NCBI GenBank assembly: GCA_035771175.1
Contig: CM069590.1
Coordinates: 56,524,477-56,588,476, forward strand
Source of the DNA: Paratinospora sagittata
Lineage: Eukaryota; Streptophyta; Magnoliopsida; Ranunculales; Menispermaceae
Direction: 5' to 3'
Length of the DNA stretch: 64,000 nt
The notes beneath the pieces were generated by a model. The model did no database searches and was not told the origin of the DNA. It saw nothing but the letters and a program-made list of their open reading frames with translations. Shown one piece after another: positions 47,355-61,630 of this stretch (positions are counted from its first letter, which is position 1; each line of letters starts with the position of its first letter). The position numbers were made by a program, and so were the translations under genes.

Positions 47355-50300
47355 GATAGCACCCACTATCAATGACAATGGATCAGACTATTAACAGGAT
47401 CTCTGCTGTGAAGGCAGCAAACTGGTGCTGCAAATGATCTGTCAAAAACAAACACCACTTCAGCAGCTGCTGTCCAATGCTAGGAGGCCGCTCCCAAGTA
47501 CCAACCTTTTCTTTGAACAAATAAAAGCATCTACAAGAAACACAAAAATCAGCAAATCAAAGGATGCAACATTCAAAGTGACAGCACTAAAACATCCAAG
47601 AAATACAATTCATGTAATCACTGAAGAATGCTTATTTCCATTAGAAGGTTTGGAATGGTAATAGGACCAAACTGTACATGATCATGGCACAGCTCAACTT
47701 TTGAATTATTCGGATCTTTTATTTCCTACATCCAATTATCATTTCTATTTAAAATTATAATGCCTCTAATCCGATGCCAAACCTGAACTTTTTTTTCTAA
47801 TCTCGGTTAACCTTTCATTTGAGAGAAATAAGAAATACAGCTACCATTCACTTTTTTTTTTAAAAGGAAATTTAAATACGAGAAAACATGTTTGAGCACT
47901 GTTTTTAGTACTTCTAATCATTACTAAGCATGCCAATGATTGTTTGAATACCATTTGTTTTTTTACCAAAAAATAAAAGAATACCATTTGTTTGGCTTAA
48001 GATCAATCATAATATAATGTCATTAAACTCAATTGTGAATGTTTCTTCACTTGCATACTTAATCCTCTCTTTTTGCCTTTTTGGAAATATTACATTATTG
48101 ATCCAATTCTCAAAAAAAAAATTGATTTATCATATTTCTTCTATCTACGTTCTCCTGTCCTTCATTAGTGGTAGCAATCCTAAATTTTTTGAATTATTTA
48201 GAATCATAGATTCCCTCCCAGCCTTCCATTGAAGCATTCTGAGACGCAAAAAGAAAAATTAGCAATGCTAGACAATCAATTATATAGGCAAGTGTAATCA
48301 AATAAAACATGTCTAAGTGTATTTAACATTTTATTTTCACTTGACAATACATGAGGACAGGAAGTAACTACCTCAATGCAGAGTTTAGACTCCAAACAGC
48401 CCTGATCAACTACAAGTCTGTAGCCACTATTCTCATGCTTGTTGTCCCACCCACAGCACCAAATTAGGGACCCTAGTTATAAATTACAATGTCTTTGCAA
48501 TTAATCATGCTTTTCATATGATTTCAACATTAATAAGCTTGTCCAAATTAAATCCACTAACTTCATTTATTTCTTCATAGACCACAGATCACTCAGCATG
48601 CCAGGATGCATAAGTAGAACAGGTTTCAATTGCATACGATAATCAAGGCAGCCAACACCATCAACATGGTGGATTTAGTCTTTCTTCATCATTTAACTGT
48701 TAAACTCAGGATCAGCGTCACATCCCTGCCATTCCAGAATCTAGATAATATTTTATCTAATAAATAGATGCATAAAGGGTTTTAATTGAAAATGGATAAG
48801 GTTTACTGTTTAGCAAAACTGCTGTTTCTCAATGGTTGTGGCATTGGAAACAGAAACTAAAGCAGTAAATAAATACTGTTTGCTAACTAGAAATTGCAAG
48901 ATCCTAAATCATGATCATCACAACTCCACAAATGTATCTCCATGCCATATCTGATATAGATAATGTAAAACAGACCACAGAAACTGAAAGACACGTTCAC
49001 CACAATCACATTATATCCAAAGTAGGTAATACATCAAGATCTTTACCTGAGCTCACCATAATTGCTCTATCCAGCATAGAAGACAATCCACCAACAAAGC
49101 AAAGTTGCGAGTGGCTTTAAAAAGAAGTTATCCTCCCCTGCAATTTTCACTATGCCATGAGAAACCCTGATCCTCTGGTTACCATGAGACACCGAGCAAT
49201 ACACACAAATGATGAGATTTTCTAAATATTCAAAATGAGCAGCGGAATGAGATACTTTCCAGTTTAGTATTAGAGTGAATTTATAACTTATACCAGCATA
49301 ACTCATATCACGCAGTAAGAACGTTATCAAACCTAGCTCATAATGTTCTAGGTTACCGAGAAAGTAAAGTAGCCCAAGATGATCATATTTGGGTCCTAGG
49401 AGGGGGAGATGGAGGTGCAAGCTTTCTTCCAAAATGAAGCAAGTGAAGTCACGGATCGAAAATTCGATTTTGACTTGACTTCGGTCACTTGAAAATTAGA
49501 ATTAATTTAGATAAGTTTAATTCGACATGGAGATTTTTTGTAAAAATTCACTAAATTAGAGAGGTTTAGAGAATTTTTGCATATATGCTTAAATATCTAG
49601 ATTTATTATAGTATAAGCTAAAAACTAATATATATATATATATAGACACTTTTAATACATAAAAATACCAATAAGTGACCTAACAAAATCAATCTTGTTA
49701 AATGGGTTGATGAATTTGAAACGATGGCTTTTGGTCTTAATTTCTTTTCTTTATTTTGATATTTAATTTTGTGGTGGTTTGCTTCTTGACCATGTACTTT
49801 GTTAGTTTGAATTCCACCATGCTTAATTTATTAGTTTATTATTTAAATGTATTATTTTTTAATCTTGTTTTATAAGAGTTAACTAAAAGAAGATGAATTT
49901 GAAAACTCTTTTAATTTATTTTTAAGTTTTTATCTTATTTCATCTTTATTTATTTATTTATTTATTTTGCTTCTTTTCTTCTCTTTTTGGTAAAGCATAT
50001 CCTATAAACTACATAATTTGTTAGCTTGTTAAATTATTTTTTAAAATTTCTATTGCTATGTTGGCTAATTAAGTTGAAAAAAAAAACTTAATAATTGATA
50101 TTTTTTTTGTTTTCTATTGATGAGTGAAGTTAGGGTATTTAAGTCCATGCTATTACCACTCATAGAATTGACCAATACAAGATATGTTCATGCAAAAAAT
50201 GTAAATTATCTAATTTTATCACCTATACCCCAACCACGCCAGAAAAGTTGCCTAGAAATTGATGATGGCCCTAAAAATACTAGGAGAAAGAACCTATTAT

Positions 50301-52347
50301 CAACAAATACTCTAGACACACTTCTTGAAAGACAAGTTATAGCAGTTCTTCAACAACGGGGTCAAATAGGATGAATTCGTGATGGAACTTGATGTAAAGT
50401 CTCACAATCAAAAGAGGTCATGGTCAAAGCGAATGATTAAGATATGGTTCCAATGTTTCTATTAATGGTGTCAATCTTTTTGCATAGGCTCTATTATCTT
50501 GGGTCAGACCATAACGGCAAACACTTAAAATAAGCAGAGTCTTTGTCTTTCCAATAACGAATATGCATGCCAAATGAAAAGGAGCAAATGATATGTTGAA
50601 CCACGTTACTTCATCTTCCTTTTCTAGAAAAACCAAATCTTCATTGTTCTAGATATTTCATATTTGATGTGCCAAGACATAACTATATGCTGTTTACTCA
50701 AGGTCAAAGACCCGTCCATCAACGGGAGGTTAGTGTAAGGCCTCATTATCTTTGTACATGCTCTAATTAGATGGAAAATTTTGATGATTGCAACCTCAGA
50801 AATAAAGCAATCAGGATCAATGTATTGAATGGAAAAGACTACTTCAGAAAAAAAATTTCTCTTAGTCGTTTATCAACCGTAGCAATTGTCATGAGTATGA
50901 CTACTGGTTGCAAGTCAACAACAGAAGGTGGACAGTCCACTAAGCCAACACACCATTTTGCTCTGATATAGACACAAAAAACCATGGAAATGTAGATATC
51001 CACTGGACCGAAACAATCACAAACATAAGCACAATATGCCAACATGGATCCAGTAGAATGGTTATTCAGCCCAAATAGAAATTTCAAAATTGCTAATAAG
51101 GATGATCTTCATTTTTTTGTTCAAAATAACAATAAGCATAGTGCTCGTAGTTGAGGTTGCTCCATCGTGACCTGAAAGTCATGGGAGCCTTGTGCACTAG
51201 GTATGCCCCTTTCACAGTGCAGATAGTTGTCCAAATTCTGCACTTTTTACAAGGCTATGAACATTAAAATGAGATGGCTTTCATGAGGCTCATTTTCATG
51301 GTGTAAAGAATCTAGAGATGATCATTTCCAAACGTATCACTGTTCTGAAGCTTCTTTCAAGACCAAATGTTGAATAATTGGTCAAAATCTCATTAGCCAT
51401 CTGACCTATAAATATAACATATAAATTAATGTGAGAGCAGGTGGAAGCAGAGATAACAGAAACAGAAGGTCATCAACTACATGGATTCATATGAAGCTGT
51501 GTTTCTAAATAAGGCCAAATACCCCAGAGTCATAGCCTAAACCTTATTCTAGAATTTCCTAAGATGTTAAAATAGCTAAAACAGAATTTTCTTCATTTAA
51601 TCCCTCTTGACAAGTCAAACAAAACCCTATTTCATCACTGATAAATCATACTTAGTCATCCACACTTCTGTGATGTCTAGTATGAACATCACAAACCACC
51701 GAACAAATATAAATCATAGTTTTTCATCCATTCTTAAAGTATTTACACCAACGACGAATATTAAACACTAAAACAGAGAATTCAGACCAAAAACATAATC
51801 TGTGGAGCCAAAGAAACAAAAACATCAAGAAACATGAAGTAAAGCTAAAGGCTTCAAGTAATACCAGTTTCCAGAAAGATCAAAACGCATTTCCAACCTT
51901 TATTCGTGAGTAGAATCCGATCCGAATACAAGCAGAACAACATAAAAGAAAAGAAAGAAAAAAAAATAACCTAAACACTTCAAAAACCTGTAGCTAGGGT
52001 TTTGCGCACAAAAACACACTGAAATCAACCAAATTAACTCCGAAATGCACCTTATTCCGTGAAAAGGCATAACTTAAAGTACTTCGAAACGAAGTTTTAG
52101 CGTCCTTTGAAATCAGCACCAAAAGCTAGAGCGAGAAACTGAAAGAATTCCACGTTTATAGAGCGAGAGAATTTAGAGGGGAAAATGGAAAGCAGAGTCT
52201 CCGTAAAATTTAAGATTACCTCGAAAACTGGGAAAGAAGGAAGCGAAGGGATACAAAGAAAAAAGTGCGTTACGGAAACTTTATTCATCGGAATCGCTCG
52301 TCTGAAACTGAAAGTGCTGAAAGAACATTGAAGCAAGCAAAGATATT
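47355..52347. other. Probable 5' UTR introns and leader of the BPC-type gene
   Basis: Upstream of the ATG on the minus strand a GCAG acceptor near 47427 would open a leader exon ending at the start codon. A candidate first exon ends at a GAG|GTAATC donor near 52220, just below a TATA box. If right, about 4.8 kb here is 5' UTR intron, as known for some BBR/BPC genes. Open stretches at 50117-50374 (+) and 49067-49432 (-) show no recognisable family. A (TA)n run is at 49629-49643. No other gene seen. Confidence 0.45.
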
Positions 52348-52355
52348 ATTTATAT
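52348..52355 (-). promoter_or_regulatory. Candidate TATA box for the BPC-type gene
   Basis: TATAAATA on the minus strand, in the context ACATATAAATAATA. It is followed about 30 bp on by a CT-rich leader and, 130 bp on, a good donor site. It lies 5 kb from the BPC-type ATG, so the link depends on the inferred leader intron. Confidence 0.4.
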
Positions 52356-54889
52356 GTCGCCGTTTCTAGTTGAAGTGAACTCACTCGGCTTGGATGCGAG
52401 ATTAAAATTGGGATTAAAGGAGGATTAGTGCATGAACGCCGTAAAAAACTAAAGGCTTGACAGTGACCTATATTCCTGTATTAAAAAAATAAAAATAAAA
52501 ATAAAAGATACACGTGCAGAGCACGAGTATAAGCAATTGGCAAGGAAGTTGAAAAATCGAGGTTGGGTTTGGCATCCAATTTAAAAAAATTATTTTTAAA
52601 AAATATATAAATGATATATTTTTATATTTTTTTTGTGTACTTGGTGGGTTCACATAAATTTTCTTTTACTAGATTTGTGTTAACCAAATAATTTTTTCTT
52701 TTTTTAAAATTTTAAATACAATTCTTAAACATAATACCAAACAAAAATTTTAAAACTATAAATCAACTCAAAACGAAATTATATTCTAATTTTTTTAAAC
52801 ACAGCCTAAGTTTTTATAAGCTATTGGGTATACGGGAGAGCGAAAGTTCCTACGAGATAAAGCACGAGTATAAGCAAGCAATTGGTGAGGAAGTACCACC
52901 GAACGTGTCGCCACCTGATCGGATGGAGGAGTATGAGGTTTATCATGGTTCAAAAGGCTTACGAGACATCGGATCGGACCAGGAAGGCTTTGTAGGATAG
53001 GGATTTATCATGGTCGATTTGATGATGATTTTTTTACCAAATAATTTTTTTCTTTACCGGACATCTTTGTAATATAGTAATCGAAAAGGGTTGGAAGAAG
53101 AACGATAATGAAGTGGAATTGATGGGTTTTATTGGGAATTTTGAAAATTTTAACCTTTATCCAAATTAGAGGTTCAGGCTCTAAAAAAAATAATCAAAGT
53201 TTTTTCACTTTTTTAAATAGAGTTTTTACATCCATTTTTGCTAAATCTCCGTTTCTAAGGTTTTAAAATCCTTACCAAATATTTTATTTTTACAAAACTT
53301 TATTTTAATTAGAGATTTAATAAAATAGAGAAAAAAATAAAGTTGTCAAACCATGCCCTTAATTCATTATATTGGTGACGATATAGTTTTATTTTTTCAT
53401 GATAACAATATTTTAATTTAATCATGCATATAGATTCAAAGGAAAAATAATTCAAATCATACAAGCAGCATTGAACACGAATCCTACATTAAATAATTGT
53501 GCACTGATATTTAATTAAAAATGAAAAATTTACTTTTGCTTTCATATTAAAAAATCAAATTCCAGATTTTATTGAAAAAAATATAAATTAAGTATAATTT
53601 TGATTGACAATTAAGTATCAACTTAACTTATTCAAATTGGCTGTTTTTTTTTCTTAGAATACATTAATCTTTTGAGGGGCACAACAACCAAATACCTAAT
53701 TAATAAGGAGTAAGATCGAATTGGGACAACAAGAGCCTAAGCTGATAACAATCACAATATATTTTTGCTTTAGGCATGAAGACTTGAACTCTTCACAATA
53801 GAGAGGGAGCAGGGATGCCTACAGGGCGACCGCCTTAATAATATTAAATAATAGATTTTAATTATAAAATTTTAATTATTTTAATAACATTTTATTAAAT
53901 ATAATCAAAACTTTTAAATATTTAATGAAATTTATTTTAACAATATTGTTAAAAATTTATTTTATTGTAGTAATTACATGGTAATGCAGTCGATCCTTTA
54001 TGTGTATTTAATATATTTTGTACGTTCATGGATTTGTTGGCCAGATCTGTATATACTTAGATTTAGTTGTTTCTAGTTTGATAGTATTAGTATATTACAT
54101 GTTGTAACCAGTGTCAGAAATAGTTCATTTTGTTACAAATCTATTTATTTTCGTGGGAAGATTGTTGATCCAAGGCAAATGGTGAAAATTATTAATTGGT
54201 TTGTCTAGTAAATGGTTAATACTATATAAGTCTTTGTCATGAGATTCTTATAATAAATAGAAAGTATTAGACTCCTTCATTTGCACTCACACATTTGACT
54301 AGGCCTAGAATTAGGCTTTTAACCTTCTTCAAAATAGACTTCCTCAATGATATCACTTCCTTTGAAGAAATTAAGAGTCACAGTCTTGTAACAACATAGA
54401 TTCAGTGAATGACCCAGCAGTGTTTAAAAAACTCATCGTGATGTAATTTGTAAAGAGAATTGCTCACAAGTGTATTAGAAGCAGATAAACATAAAAATAA
54501 AATAAAAAATAAAAAGAATTAAAATTTGCATTAACATTTGAAGTTGGTTCAAATCAAACGTATCATTTTGTACTACAGGTAACCATAATAAAATGAACTC
54601 TCTTCTATCAGAAGATTTCGAACAAAAATATAGATATCAATGAAATTACAAATAAGATGGATAGAATCAGACTCCTATGTCTCTCAGCGATCAAGATAGA
54701 CAAGAAATGATCTCTGGAATGTTCTCAGGGATGGAATTTGACCTTTGAATCAATAGAAGATAATTCGCCTCCCATGACTAAAAAAATGCAATATTTACCA
54801 CTGAAGGTTGCAGTACTTGAAAAAATGGTGTTCCATGGCAAAAAAATCTGAAAGGAGTGCGGATGCAGATGACATGGAATTCATTTAAA
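52356..54889. other. Spacer between BPC-type promoter and apyrase 3' end
   Basis: No gene seen. Includes the paired direct repeat at 52521 and 52862 and long AT-rich stretches. The last few hundred bases should be apyrase 3' UTR. Confidence 0.55.
52521..52894. repeat. Direct repeat of about 30 bp, 341 bp apart
   Basis: gcacgagtataagcaattgg then caaggaagt at 52521 recurs at 52862 with a 4-base insertion and one or two changes. The interval between is AT-rich with no open frame. Confidence 0.85.
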
Positions 54890-56898
54890 TTATAATGCTG
54901 ACACAACTTCAATGGCACTGCCTAGTGGCCATGCAGCTTCAACCAGAGAATTACCATACTTCACTTTCTTGACCAGTTTAATCTCTTGCCAAGGATCTAC
55001 AGCTGTGGAAAGAAAGCAGATCGAGAGGCAAAATGAAAATGTGAAAAGATAGAAAACATTAAGGAAATTGACGATGTAAATTGGGTTGCAATTGACGTAC
55101 CAAATCCATCTACAAGCAACGTGTACTGATACACAAGATCCATGCATAAGTAGGGCAAGTTATCTACCTCAACACGAGGATAGGTAGACTTGGCATCCTT
55201 GAGTTTTGTTTGGCATGCCCGCTTAGCAGCATCTTCAAAATCCACAGGCTTAACTTTCGCAACTGGAAGATTGGGATTAGCAAAGCCAGCCTGTGTATTT
55301 AAGGATAATTGTGATTGGTTTGCATAAAAGTTGTCTGCAATTGTAATCCAGAAAAATAGGAAACATGAAATGCTATATACAATCAGACTTCTAAGAGTTT
55401 GCCAAGAATTTTGGTTTGTACCTCGGCAGCTCTATCAAAAAAGAAAGAGGCAACGAATAGATTTTTCTGTCCATCGCCACCACCACCATTCCACACGCCA
55501 CCAAATGTGCATTTCATGTGAGTACATGTTGATTCATTAACTTTGAGAGCTTTAACGGCAGCTCTCCTGCACTCGTTCATGTCGGAACCTGATGGAGAAG
55601 CAGATGCATCATGCTCCACTCCCGCATATTTATAAGTACCTTTGCAAGAGAAAAAAGGACTGTGTCAAATTTCATCACAAACTATCTTTTAAAGTTTATG
55701 ATGTGGAAACAATCAGACAAAGGATGACATAGATTAAAAGAAATATGGCAGGAATCAGTCATTATGGATTAAAATCAATAAACATTAATAGTTCCAGGCG
55801 ATCTACACGAAACAGTCAGATGTGAACTTTGATCCTCAAAAATAAAAAAGCCTCAAGCTTCTCATTAGCAAGTAGGAACTAGAAAAAGATCATAACATAG
55901 AGCAAATAAAAGAACACGAATGACAAGCTTCAAGAGGACAAGAAGTTCTCCCAAGTGCCCCAACTAGGGGCCGGAAACAAAAGTATCACAGCCCATTAAC
56001 CACACACTAATACTGTAACCCTTGGAAAGTTTACATTCAGCCACCTAAGAGGAGGCTACAAAGAGAGAACTGTCCAGGATTGAAATCAAATAACAACTTT
56101 GTTTCATTATCAAAGTTCAGAACAACCTTGGCTAGATTAGAAAAATTCCCGAGTCTACAAAATACAAGTGATACCTTTGAATTACCTTAACACTTGCAAT
56201 CGAGATTAATCTCATTCAAGTGTGAAGAATTCTTTTTTATTTTTTATTTTTTTTCAACATGAAAATCGTAACAATTCCACTTAAAAAGAACTTGCCAATT
56301 TACCACTCAATGAACGCTTAAAAAAAATGGAGCCATCAAATTTACTTTTCAAGCAGTATCTAAAACATAGAGAACAGGAGATGCATACGATACACTTATT
56401 TTCCATTGATAATGTTATATTTATAAGTGAACTCAACTTACATAATCCACGTCATATATTCAAGTTTACCTATTAACCACCTTCTAAATGCAAGCAAGTG
56501 AAGAAACATGGGGATAAAAATGCTACTGGACATTCATTATTTGAACCTTCTGCCACACAAAATAGTAAATTGGCTGATGAGATATTATAACCTCCTATTT
56601 CTACTCCTGACAAATGGACAGAATACCCTATCTCACCCAAATTTAATACCATAAGTCCAAGTTATAAGTCCAATTTCACAATCCTCACCAAGTTTGGAAG
56701 CAACGTGGCAATGTAGCTATAAAATTGGGTTGAATCAGGATGTTGTACAATAGAAATTTATTTGAAACATCCATACCCCGCATACTGCGAATTGCTTATT
56801 AATTAATTCTACTTAGCCTCTAGTTCTACAATAAATGAAACTCTGTTCATACCAGAGATATTTTGGCTCTATACACAAGTAAAAGAAATTGGATTATG

Positions 56899-56952
<54 letters not shown>

Positions 56953-59900
56953 TTCCAATTAGAGGTAGAAGTGGCCAATAAATAAACTTGCCAAAAAAAA
57001 AAAAAAACAAATACTAGCCTCAATTTTTTTTAACCTTATTTTTGTTAAAGGTTGCAAATAGAGTTACCAAACAACCCCTACATACAAAAAAAGAATGAGA
57101 AAGTGTAAACTAAAGAATCAAGAGAGTTAGAGTGCTACTTGAGTCCAAACAGCATCAGAAAGTGGATTCCCAACATACCATGATAACCCTTCAAGATGCA
57201 AGGATTGCCAGAGCCGTCCAAAGCCTTCAGAATCTCTGCTCGAGTAGCTAGCAAGCCGTAGTGCAAGTAACTGCAAAAGTAAAGAACTATTACATTTATA
57301 CAAAATGTTCCTAAAAGAAGAATGCATTCTCATTCTGTAACCAAGACTCTTCTACAACCATGAAATTGTCAGACTCGTAATTAATCATCATTAGCACAAA
57401 GGAAGATCAAGAACCTGTGAATATAAAGGTAATATTTTTTTCCCATAAGAAGCAGTTCTTTGACGTATGTATCCTCTCCGTCTGTTATTTTTGGTGCCTT
57501 CTCAGCAGCTTTTTCAGAGATAGCATATGCCATTTGAACAGATCCACCGCCAAGATCAACTACTCCAACTGTCTTTGAGTATTTCTTTCCCAAGTTCCCT
57601 AAAAGATAGTTTATTGTAACCTGCAAATCAAGAAAAAGTTTTTCAGCAATAGTCCCTGGCAATAACTATACATGCAACTAGGGATTAAATAAGATGTCTC
57701 AACCCATGATAGCCATTCGATCTGTAAGAAACTACAATTTAGGGAAAATATGACACAGAGGAGCTAAACTAAGAGATGCCTTGGTGAGTTATGAGATATC
57801 TGCTAAAGTCAAAGATTTTTAAGTCCAAGCTCCAAGTGGGCACACAAAAATTGTTCATACCCAAAATTCTGACACACAGTCACATACAGTTAGCTTGGGT
57901 GCTTGGCTAAGCCATAAAATTAAAAATGACTCATGTAAGGACAGTGAGGGCTTTCTATATTAGTGTAGGTAGCATTAAATGATGTAAGGTGGAGTGGGGG
58001 AACAAGTGAATATAATAAAAGGGAAAAATAAGAACGTATGTACAAGCTTTTCTGCTGATGGAGGTCAGGTCTAGATGGCTTAATCGTAGTGGAGAAAATA
58101 TTTGTGCAATATGACATGGAGAATTAGGGTCTCAGCCAGAAGAGCACACAACTAAGGGCAAAGGATGGAAATTTCCTAGATATTCAGTATTATAAATCTC
58201 AATATTTCATGCCCTTTTCAAGGAAGGACTAAGGAGAAATATACATTCACACTTACTAAGATGCGGTGTAAGGGCAGTGTGTGGAGACTTTGGATCTTCT
58301 CACAACCATCCCAATCACCTGATCAAAGTTTTGTTAGGGCATCAATGCAATGCCCAGGCAATTTACCCTTCCTATGCAAAGGTTGTTCAAACGCTGCTTA
58401 ATCGTGACCTTGTCAATACAAGGCCTTTATCTAATTGCACGAAGTTAACAACATATATCCAATAAAAACTAAATGCAAATCAATGACAAAACATATAACA
58501 TTAATAAAACTCTCTTTTCTATTCAATTTTTTCATTACTCAATTGCAGACATTTTAAGTACACTCCAACAGAAGGACAAAGAGTTAATGGAAAAAGACTC
58601 ATTATTAAACTCAACTAGGGAAGAATTTGCATCCATAGCTCATTTCGAATTCAAAAATTATAAAAACCCGATTAAGGTGGTTCGGACATATACACAAAAG
58701 ATCTTTAGATGTGCCGGTTTAGAAAAGTGACCTATTAACAATCTAAGGTAATGATAGAGGTAGAAGAAGACCTAAAATAAAATGGATAGAAGTAATTATG
58801 AAAGATATAATTACTTATAATTTAAGAGTCGACTTAGTCATTGATCGAGTGGAGTGGAGGAGGTGGATACACATAGCCAACCCCATGTATTGGGAAAAGG
58901 CTTAGTTGATTCAACTCAACTCGAATTCAAATATAGGTTTGACTACACTACATGTTTTGGAACATATTCACCATCTAAAAAAGGAAAAATGAAAAGAGTT
59001 TTTGCTAAAAGAGAGTCGTTGAGCAATATGCATGGGGCTAGATGGAAAGCTTTCAAATCTCTAAATATGTTCTAGACATATATCCCTAGTTCCTTACTTT
59101 GCCAATGAGCAAATATTTAGGTTTCACCCTTTTATATATTTTCCATACCTCTATTCAATACTAAATAACAATCAAAATTTTATAAGGATAATATATATCA
59201 TGGTCATTTCCTCCAAAAAGAAAAGGTGGGTGACCCTTCCACAATGGAATCTTTTGACATTTCGAGTGTCTAAAATAATATTCTCAATCAAAACAAATAT
59301 AATAAGTGACCCATTTCATTGATATCAGCACGTATGAGATCACCAAATGTTTACGAGTTTCTCTATTCAATCCTTGTTCTTCTTCTTGTTGGTAAACATC
59401 ATGTCCATGCAAAAATGAGCTATAATTCTTGTTGATTAATATGTTAGTATGAGTCAATAGTTTTGATAGTGAGAAGACAATGAATACAATGGTCAAGATT
59501 GTCTCTAAACTCACGACTTCACGGCATCTTGCAATCAACTAGATTTGTACATAAAACCCATAGCAGCCAATATGTAGCTATTAGCCAATTACTCATGAAC
59601 ATGATTGCGTGAAGTAAAATGCAATGGCCTTCACTAAAATACAATAAGAACCATTTTGAGGTAAAGACTTGTAAAATTGAAGTTAAAGAAGAACATTTGG
59701 TTATTAGCAATTTTAGAAAAACTACTATGGCAGCTATGGTATAACATCAAAAAGTTGATTTCCTAATTTATAGAATTCTAGTATGTCCAATATTTTTGAA
59801 AAGAATATCTGCAATTGGAGTCTCGAAATTGAAGCTAAGGTGTTGTCTTGATGCCTTCTGGGAAAAATATGCCACCACAGATATGTGTGGTCCATAACCA

Positions 59901-61630
59901 TGATACCATGTAAATTGAGTCAAGCAACTTATCATACTATGCAAAGGAGAAGAGTTGTGTTAAGTAGCTGATAGCCAACGTAAAACTTTGTTAGATTAAC
60001 AATTTCACGTAGCCAACCCCATGTAGTTGGGAATAGACTAAGTCGAGTTGAGTTGAGTTGAGCTTATCAGACCGTGTATGGTGTATCGTTGATGGAAAGC
60101 AACTTACTTAGCCTGCAATGAGTTTGATTATCTGGGGAGAATCATAAAATATCCTTCAGCAAACAAGTAACATTTTTTAAAAAAAACTATCAAGCTCTTG
60201 GTAGCTTGAAAGATGAAGAGTTTTGACAGGTGATCATCCCAACAGTTGCTCTAGAAAGAGACCATATACTATGAAATCGAAATCATGAGGAAGACAAAAT
60301 GACATATGCAGTATCATTTATCCCAAAACTTACTACATTGCAATATAAAACCAATGACAGTTATCAATAGAGCCAGAAAAAAGACAACAAAGAAACACAC
60401 ACACTGATCGAACTTCAGTGCTTGGATATTGATGCCTAATTGAGATGATTTAAAATGCAGTTGGGTCTGCAATATTTGATTACTCCTGTTCTGGGTGACT
60501 ATTGACTCACTCAATCTGGATCAGATTGCATTGACCCCTAACCATCTAAGTGAAGGGAAATTGAAAGTAGTTTAGGCAGAAAGTCTACTTAAACAGGGAA
60601 TCATGATCAATGGACTCATGAATCAAAACCAGTAACTAATTCTGTAGAATAATTATGAACATAGAGAACTTGTTATTTAAAGTAGAAATATGAACCATTA
60701 ACAAAATTTCCACAACTTACCCATTGAAAGGCACCTTCTTGACTTCCATCCAGAACGGTGACCCAATCTGGCTTGGATTTCAACGAACTCTTCTCCTTCA
60801 GAAAATCCCTAACCTGAAGGAAAAATAAGCATTAATTAATCAGATAGTATTTTAACACTTTTGATCCGTTCAACATAAGCAAAAGGCATAGCAAGGGGTG
60901 GCAGTTTACCTACCGCTTGTAAAATTCTATCTGACGTATCGCCCTCCAATTGCCTAAGACCCGCTGTTGCCTTCACAAATAAAAATGTCCAATGTAAACA
61001 AAAACCGGCAAAAAGCTTTCAAGCAATACAGTTGATCTGAAACATTACGTAATACAGATAGGAAATTCAAAGTACCCCAACTCTGACTGGGGTTGTACTA
61101 CGTAGATCTTTTGGAACAGCAAGCTCGGCTTCTTCCAAAAGAGACTTGAGTGACTTTGCCGCTTCTTCAGGATCACTGGCATAAGCACTTAACCCTGGTT
61201 TTTTCTGTAAAACACAATTGAATCGATCACATTGCGAAATCAGTAGCTAATTCTAGTGCATGATGAACAATATTGCCCAAACTATTCGATTTGTGTGCAA
61301 TACCTGTATAAAGAGTTCGAGATCTTTCCCAATCGAGACGAGATTCAAATTCTCGTCGAAACAAAAAACATGAACCCTGCTCCCAGAGCTTCCAGCATCG
61401 AAAATCACCGCGTAACTCTTGGATCCGGCCTTACGATGATTCATGAAAGAGCGTTGGTTAAGCGCGACATCTTCAGGTTGCGATGTAACGAAAGAACCAA
61501 CGGAGCGGGAGTGAGGCATGAGATAGAGCACAAATGAGATGAGAAGAAGAGGAACAGAGACGACAAGAATTGCGCCGCGGAACCTAAAGATCTTGTCGGA
61601 GAAAGACTCTTGTCTCGCCCTCTTCACCAT
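54890..61630 (-). CDS. Apyrase (nucleoside triphosphate diphosphohydrolase, GDA1/CD39 family), 9 exons, 474 aa
   Basis: Hydrolyses ATP and ADP to AMP, in Golgi or at the cell surface in plants; regulates extracellular ATP and growth. Exons: 61630-61304, 61204-61076, 60970-60914, 60813-60721, 57620-57415, 57270-57179, 55639-55422, 55290-55101, 55002-54890; all GT-AG, in phase, no stop. One N-terminal membrane anchor (about residues 20-38). All five apyrase conserved regions are present: [16 protein letters not shown] (74-89), TPVRVGATAGLR (147-158), [11 protein letters not shown] (192-202), [14 protein letters not shown] (222-235) and [10 protein letters not shown] (460-469). The length matches Arabidopsis APY1/APY2 type enzymes. 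I chose the ATG at 61630, giving [13 protein letters not shown], because it matches the family start; the frame is open for 57 codons upstream but has no ATG. Intron 4 is 3.1 kb and holds RTE-type LINE scraps. Confidence 0.95.
56899..56951. repeat. (TA)n microsatellite
   Basis: About 26 uninterrupted TA units in apyrase intron 6; likely length-variable. Confidence 0.97.
58677..58930 (+). mobile_element. RTE-type LINE 3' end fragment in apyrase intron 4
   Basis: Plus-strand reading, antisense to the host gene: [14 protein letters not shown], a stop, then [37 protein letters not shown] and a stop in the tail. The order WFGHxxRR, RGRRRPKxxWxE, DRxEWRxRIHxADP is the end of RTE-clade reverse-transcriptase proteins. 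The DNA ends in the typical tail tagccaaccccatgta then ttgggaaaaggctta. Confidence 0.75.
60003..60064 (+). mobile_element. Solo RTE/SINE-type 3' tail
   Basis: tagccaaccccatgtagttg then ggaatagactaagtcgag followed by three gttga units. Same tail as the fragment at 58868, without any upstream coding remnant; could be a SINE that shares an RTE tail or a 5'-truncated RTE copy. Confidence 0.6.

Noticed and set aside
50117..50374. 85-codon open stretch on + with LSPIPQPRQKS and KNLLSTNTLDTL
   Set aside because: Somewhat protein-like but no family recognised and no neighbouring exons; it lies in the inferred BPC leader intron.
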